Positions 42,501-45,114 of a DNA stretch of 45,114 nucleotides are shown in pieces. Location: NCBI GenBank assembly GCA_016785955.1, contig JAEUWH010000018.1, positions 1-45,114 of the forward strand, given 5' to 3'. This DNA is from Pseudobdellovibrionaceae bacterium (GTDB lineage Bacteria > Bdellovibrionota > Bdellovibrionia > Bdellovibrionales > Bdellovibrionaceae). Positions within the stretch are counted from its first letter, which is position 1. Every line of letters begins with the position of its first letter. Below the pieces are notes generated by a model. That model was not told where the DNA came from. It worked only from the letters and a program-made list of their open reading frames with translations, and did not search any database. Both the position numbers and the translations under genes were made by a program.

Positions 42501-44219
42501 ATGAAAAAAATCACTTTGTTATGCAGCCTGGTATTTTTAAGTACATCATTTGCGCAATCCATCCAGAGTCTAACCACGATAGCCGAGAAATCGGCGTGGA
42601 AACAAACGGGTCGTGCCGACGAGACTCAAAAATTGTGTCATCAGTTTTCCCGAACGTTTCCCGCGCGAATTCAGTGCAAAAGCTACGGGAAAACCCCCGA
42701 GGGACGTCGGCTGTGGTACATTCATATTCAGGATGCTAAACCAATACCCCAAGCTCCTATAGTTTGGATTCAAGCCGGTATTCATGCGGGTGAAATTGAT
42801 GGTAAAGACGCTGTTTTTGCGCTGATGAAAAATGTGTTCGTGCAAAAGACAATTCCTGATCTATTTAAGGGATTGAATGTCATATTTGTTCCCATCGTCA
42901 ATCTGGATGGTCACGAAAGATTTGGTAAATGGAATCGGCCGAATCAAGTGGGGCCCGAAGAAATGGGCTGGCGAGTGACTGCACAGAATTATAATATGAA
43001 TCGCGACTTTGCAAAATCGGATTCTCTTGAAATGCAAAACTTAAATAAATTGTGGAATCAATATACACCGGTGATCAGTTTAGATTTGCACGTAACGGAT
43101 GGGGCCCATTTTCAGCCAGAAATAGGTATTATCACCACACCCACAGAAAATTCGGGCTCATCCGCTTTACATAAAGCCGGAACGGAATATGAAAATATGT
43201 TGATGGAGAAAATGAAATTGCGCGGACGAATGGCCTTGCCCTTTTATCCCAGCTTTGAAGAGGACGATCGCCCTCTTTCAGGATTTTCGCGTGGGGTTTC
43301 GCCACCACGGTTTGCCAATGGCTATTGGTTTGTGCGTAATCGCATAGGCGTTTTGGTGGAGTCGCATTCTTGGAAAGACTACCCCACGCGCGTGAAAACT
43401 CACTACGACACCGTCGCCTCGACATTAGAAATCGCCCAACAAAAAGGTGCGGCTTGGACGATCGTCGCACAAGAGTTGGATAAACAAAATCTGGCCGGAA
43501 AGAAAATCGATGTTTCCTTTAAAAAAACAGGTCAGTTTTCAACGATCGAATTTCCGGGCTATAAATTTTCAATCACGCGATCTAAAATTTCAAATTCAGA
43601 TGTGATTCGCTACTTCTTGGATAAACCCGAGATTTGGAAAGTTCCTTTTTACGAAGCGCTTACCCCGGCGTTGTCTGTGATTGCACCGACCCATGGCTAT
43701 ATTATTCCCGCTTCGGAAATAGAGACTGTGCGGCGTACGTTAGATGTTCATGGTATTCGGTATCATCTTTTAAAGACTTCGGTTCCTGAAAAACTGGGGG
43801 TGTTTCGAGCCAGTAAAGTCGAGCTTTCTAAGGTCTCGTTTGAAGGCCGACAAACAGCAACGATTGAAGGCGCCTGGAGTGACGAAAAGGTAGAACTGGC
43901 GAAAGGCAGCCTTTTTGTTCCTATCAATCAACCCAATGCCCGTATCGCGGTTCACCTTTTAGAACCGCTGGCGCCGGACTCGTTTGTGTTCTGGGGATGT
44001 TTCAACCGATTTTTTGAAATGAAAGAGTATATGGAAGACTATGTGGCCGAAGATGTTGCCACCGAGATGTTAAAAGATAAAAAGATCAGTGTCGAATTTG
44101 AAGCCAAATTAAAGGACGAAAGTTTTGCCAAAGATCCTGCTAAAAGATTTAGATTTTTCTATCAAAAACATTCATCCTGGGATGATCGATATAGTCGTTA
44201 TCCTATACTGAAATGGTAA
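42501..44219 (+). CDS. Exported M14 zinc carboxypeptidase
   Basis: 572 residues with a signal peptide (about residues 1-19, ending TSFAQ). M14 metal-site residues: H95 and E98 in QAGIHAGEIDGKDA, then H197 in SLDLHVTDGAHF. NYNMNRDF (163-170) supplies the substrate-binding Asn/Arg, and VLVESHSW (E287) is the likely catalytic Glu. The C-terminal 200 residues form a further domain. The family removes C-terminal amino acids from peptides or peptidoglycan stems; the substrate is not predictable here. The gene is divergent from the PadR operon. Confidence 0.92.
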   Translation: MKKITLLCSLVFLSTSFAQSIQSLTTIAEKSAWKQTGRADETQKLCHQFSRTFPARIQCKSYGKTPEGRRLWYIHIQDAKPIPQAPIVWIQAGIHAGEIDGKDAVFALMKNVFVQKTIPDLFKGLNVIFVPIVNLDGHERFGKWNRPNQVGPEEMGWRVTAQNYNMNRDFAKSDSLEMQNLNKLWNQYTPVISLDLHVTDGAHFQPEIGIITTPTENSGSSALHKAGTEYENMLMEKMKLRGRMALPFYPSFEEDDRPLSGFSRGVSPPRFANGYWFVRNRIGVLVESHSWKDYPTRVKTHYDTVASTLEIAQQKGAAWTIVAQELDKQNLAGKKIDVSFKKTGQFSTIEFPGYKFSITRSKISNSDVIRYFLDKPEIWKVPFYEALTPALSVIAPTHGYIIPASEIETVRRTLDVHGIRYHLLKTSVPEKLGVFRASKVELSKVSFEGRQTATIEGAWSDEKVELAKGSLFVPINQPNARIAVHLLEPLAPDSFVFWGCFNRFFEMKEYMEDYVAEDVATEMLKDKKISVEFEAKLKDESFAKDPAKRFRFFYQKHSSWDDRYSRYPILKW

Positions 44220-44262
44220 TGGCATAATGACACATGAAATGGTAAGGACACTGAAACAGTAA
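44210..44262. repeat. Short direct repeats at the 3' end of the M14 gene
   Basis: GAAATGGTAA occurs at 44210-44219 (including the stop codon) and again at 44236-44245, with GAAACAGTAA at 44253-44262. This looks like a small local duplication of the gene end. No function is inferred. Confidence 0.35.
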
Positions 44263-44358
44263 AAACCTAGAATTGGTTTTCTGGGCCGTGATTTTTAGGA
44301 ACTGCATCTATTGAGTGGTTCTATGGATAGAGGCTCGCTCCCATGTTTTGTATATTTG

Positions 44359-44377
44359 AGTTCAGGCCACCTGAACT
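44359..44377. terminator. Perfect hairpin before the last gene
   Basis: AGTTCAGG (44359-44366) and CCTGAACT (44370-44377) form an eight-pair stem with a three-base loop, followed by TATTTTG. It could end transcription of the M14 gene or act as an operator for the downstream gene; the U-tract is short. A second weak hairpin (AAAACC/GGTTTT) lies at 44262-44280. Confidence 0.45.
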
Positions 44378-44448
44378 TATTTTGAATATAAAGCTTCCCT
44401 TATTGACCGAATATTTTCAACCATTTATCATTTTGATTTGGAGGAAAT

Positions 44449-44865
44449 ATGAAATCAATTTTAAGTGTCATCGTAGTCATCTTTGCTGTGTCAACGTATG
44501 GAAGTGTTAATTCTATTCAATGCAGTGGTGTTGTTTATAACGGAAAAGCTGAAATTTCTACCTCGCAACCTGAGGCATTTAAGCGATATGGATTGCTCGC
44601 AGATCTTTACTTGAGTGTGACTGCGCCGCCAGTTAAAAATCCTGTTTACATGGACCTTCAGAAAATTGCAGAAAACGACACACCTAGCGCTTTAGAAATA
44701 ACATATGTTTGGTGCCCCAGGTCTACCCCAACAAATCCTTCATGCTCCAAGGCGGTCAGGGTGCTAAAAATTAACAAACAAACTGGTGCTGCTCAGTTTT
44801 TCAATCAATTGGAAGACAAAACTAATTTTCTGGTTTCATCAACGCTTTCATGTAAAGTTCATTAA
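44449..44865 (+). CDS. Small exported protein of unknown family
   Basis: 138 residues with GGAGG seven bases before the ATG and a clear signal peptide (MKSILSVIVVIFAVSTYGS). The mature chain is short and beta-prone with four Cys (IQCSG, VWCPRS, PSCSK, LSCKV) that could form two disulfides. No known domain. It stands alone; the following 249 bp to the window end hold no gene I can see, only a possible hairpin (AGAGCGA 44992 and TCGCTCT 45015). Confidence 0.75.
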   Translation: MKSILSVIVVIFAVSTYGSVNSIQCSGVVYNGKAEISTSQPEAFKRYGLLADLYLSVTAPPVKNPVYMDLQKIAENDTPSALEITYVWCPRSTPTNPSCSKAVRVLKINKQTGAAQFFNQLEDKTNFLVSSTLSCKVH

Positions 44866-45114
44866 CCCCTACAAATCAAGTCCGCTCCTGCTCAGTATAG
44901 CTAAGCTTTATCGTGTTATAACCAACTTTGTCCTTACCAACCTATCTCTAGATCGATTTAGTTTTTCTAAACAATCTGATAGCCGTTATTAAGAGCGATG
45001 TATAAGTAAATATGTCGCTCTAAGTTTTCAATAACTTTAGTGGTACACCAGGATCTTCTGGTTAAGCGCTTGATATGATCCCTGAGCTTAGCAAATCTCT
45101 GATTTAAGGCAAAG

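Noticed and set aside
1-45114. CRISPR arrays, tRNA/rRNA genes, insertion sequences, prophage or replication origin
   Set aside because: I looked for regular spaced repeats, cloverleaf-like sequences, transposase motifs and clustered DnaA boxes and saw none that hold up. Small tRNAs in gaps were only checked by eye.

Overview
The window looks like chromosomal DNA from a Gram-negative bacterium of the Bdellovibrio type (Bdellovibrionota or a related deltaproteobacterial lineage). This is an inference from content: pheS-pheT-ihfA-merR order, MreB, a lipopolysaccharide-core type glycosyltransferase, and an unusually high share of genes encoding exported, Cys-containing proteins with no recognisable family. 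There are no phage, transposase, CRISPR, rRNA or tRNA genes that I can see.

Layout. 1-2234: tail of an unknown gene, an exported (lipoprotein) beta-carbonic anhydrase, and a class IV aminotransferase. 2491-12815: eight consecutive same-strand genes, all with signal peptides, tightly packed or overlapping. It starts with a LamG-like protein and contains two clear paralogues of a Cys/His protein that resembles NlpC/P60-type cysteine hydrolases; the other five match nothing I know. This is the best candidate for an undescribed system. 12837-18508: mreB with a small exported protein, a WaaE-type glycosyltransferase coupled to an exported protein, an M14-like (DUF2817) carboxypeptidase and a methyltransferase. 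18688-24913: a high-potential iron-sulfur protein, a long-chain acyl-CoA ligase, a proline-rich exported protein, an aldehyde dehydrogenase with its DUF779 partner, and a PrxQ peroxiredoxin carrying a histone H1-like Lys/Ala tail.

24890-32011: housekeeping block of a SpoU rRNA methylase, rsmG, pheS, pheT, ihfA, a MerR regulator and a second, cytoplasmic beta-carbonic anhydrase. 32008-34660: AT-rich accessory stretch with a possible small membrane protein, a small exported protein, and a signal-peptide ORF whose reading frame breaks just before a HELGH metalloprotease body, followed by what looks like a gene remnant. 34661-40564: exported phospholipase D-like protein, dicarboxylate/amino-acid symporter, two overlapping exported Cys-rich proteins, and a parvulin PPIase. 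40574-42353: PadR regulator, HAAS/DUF1700 membrane protein and DUF4097 protein, a recognisable envelope-stress type cassette. 42501-45114: exported M14 carboxypeptidase and a small exported protein.

How the genes work together: the recurring theme is the envelope and the outside of the cell (exported hydrolases, peptidases, phospholipase, Cys-rich proteins), which fits a predatory or surface-active lifestyle. The function of the 2491-12815 cluster cannot be assigned from sequence alone.
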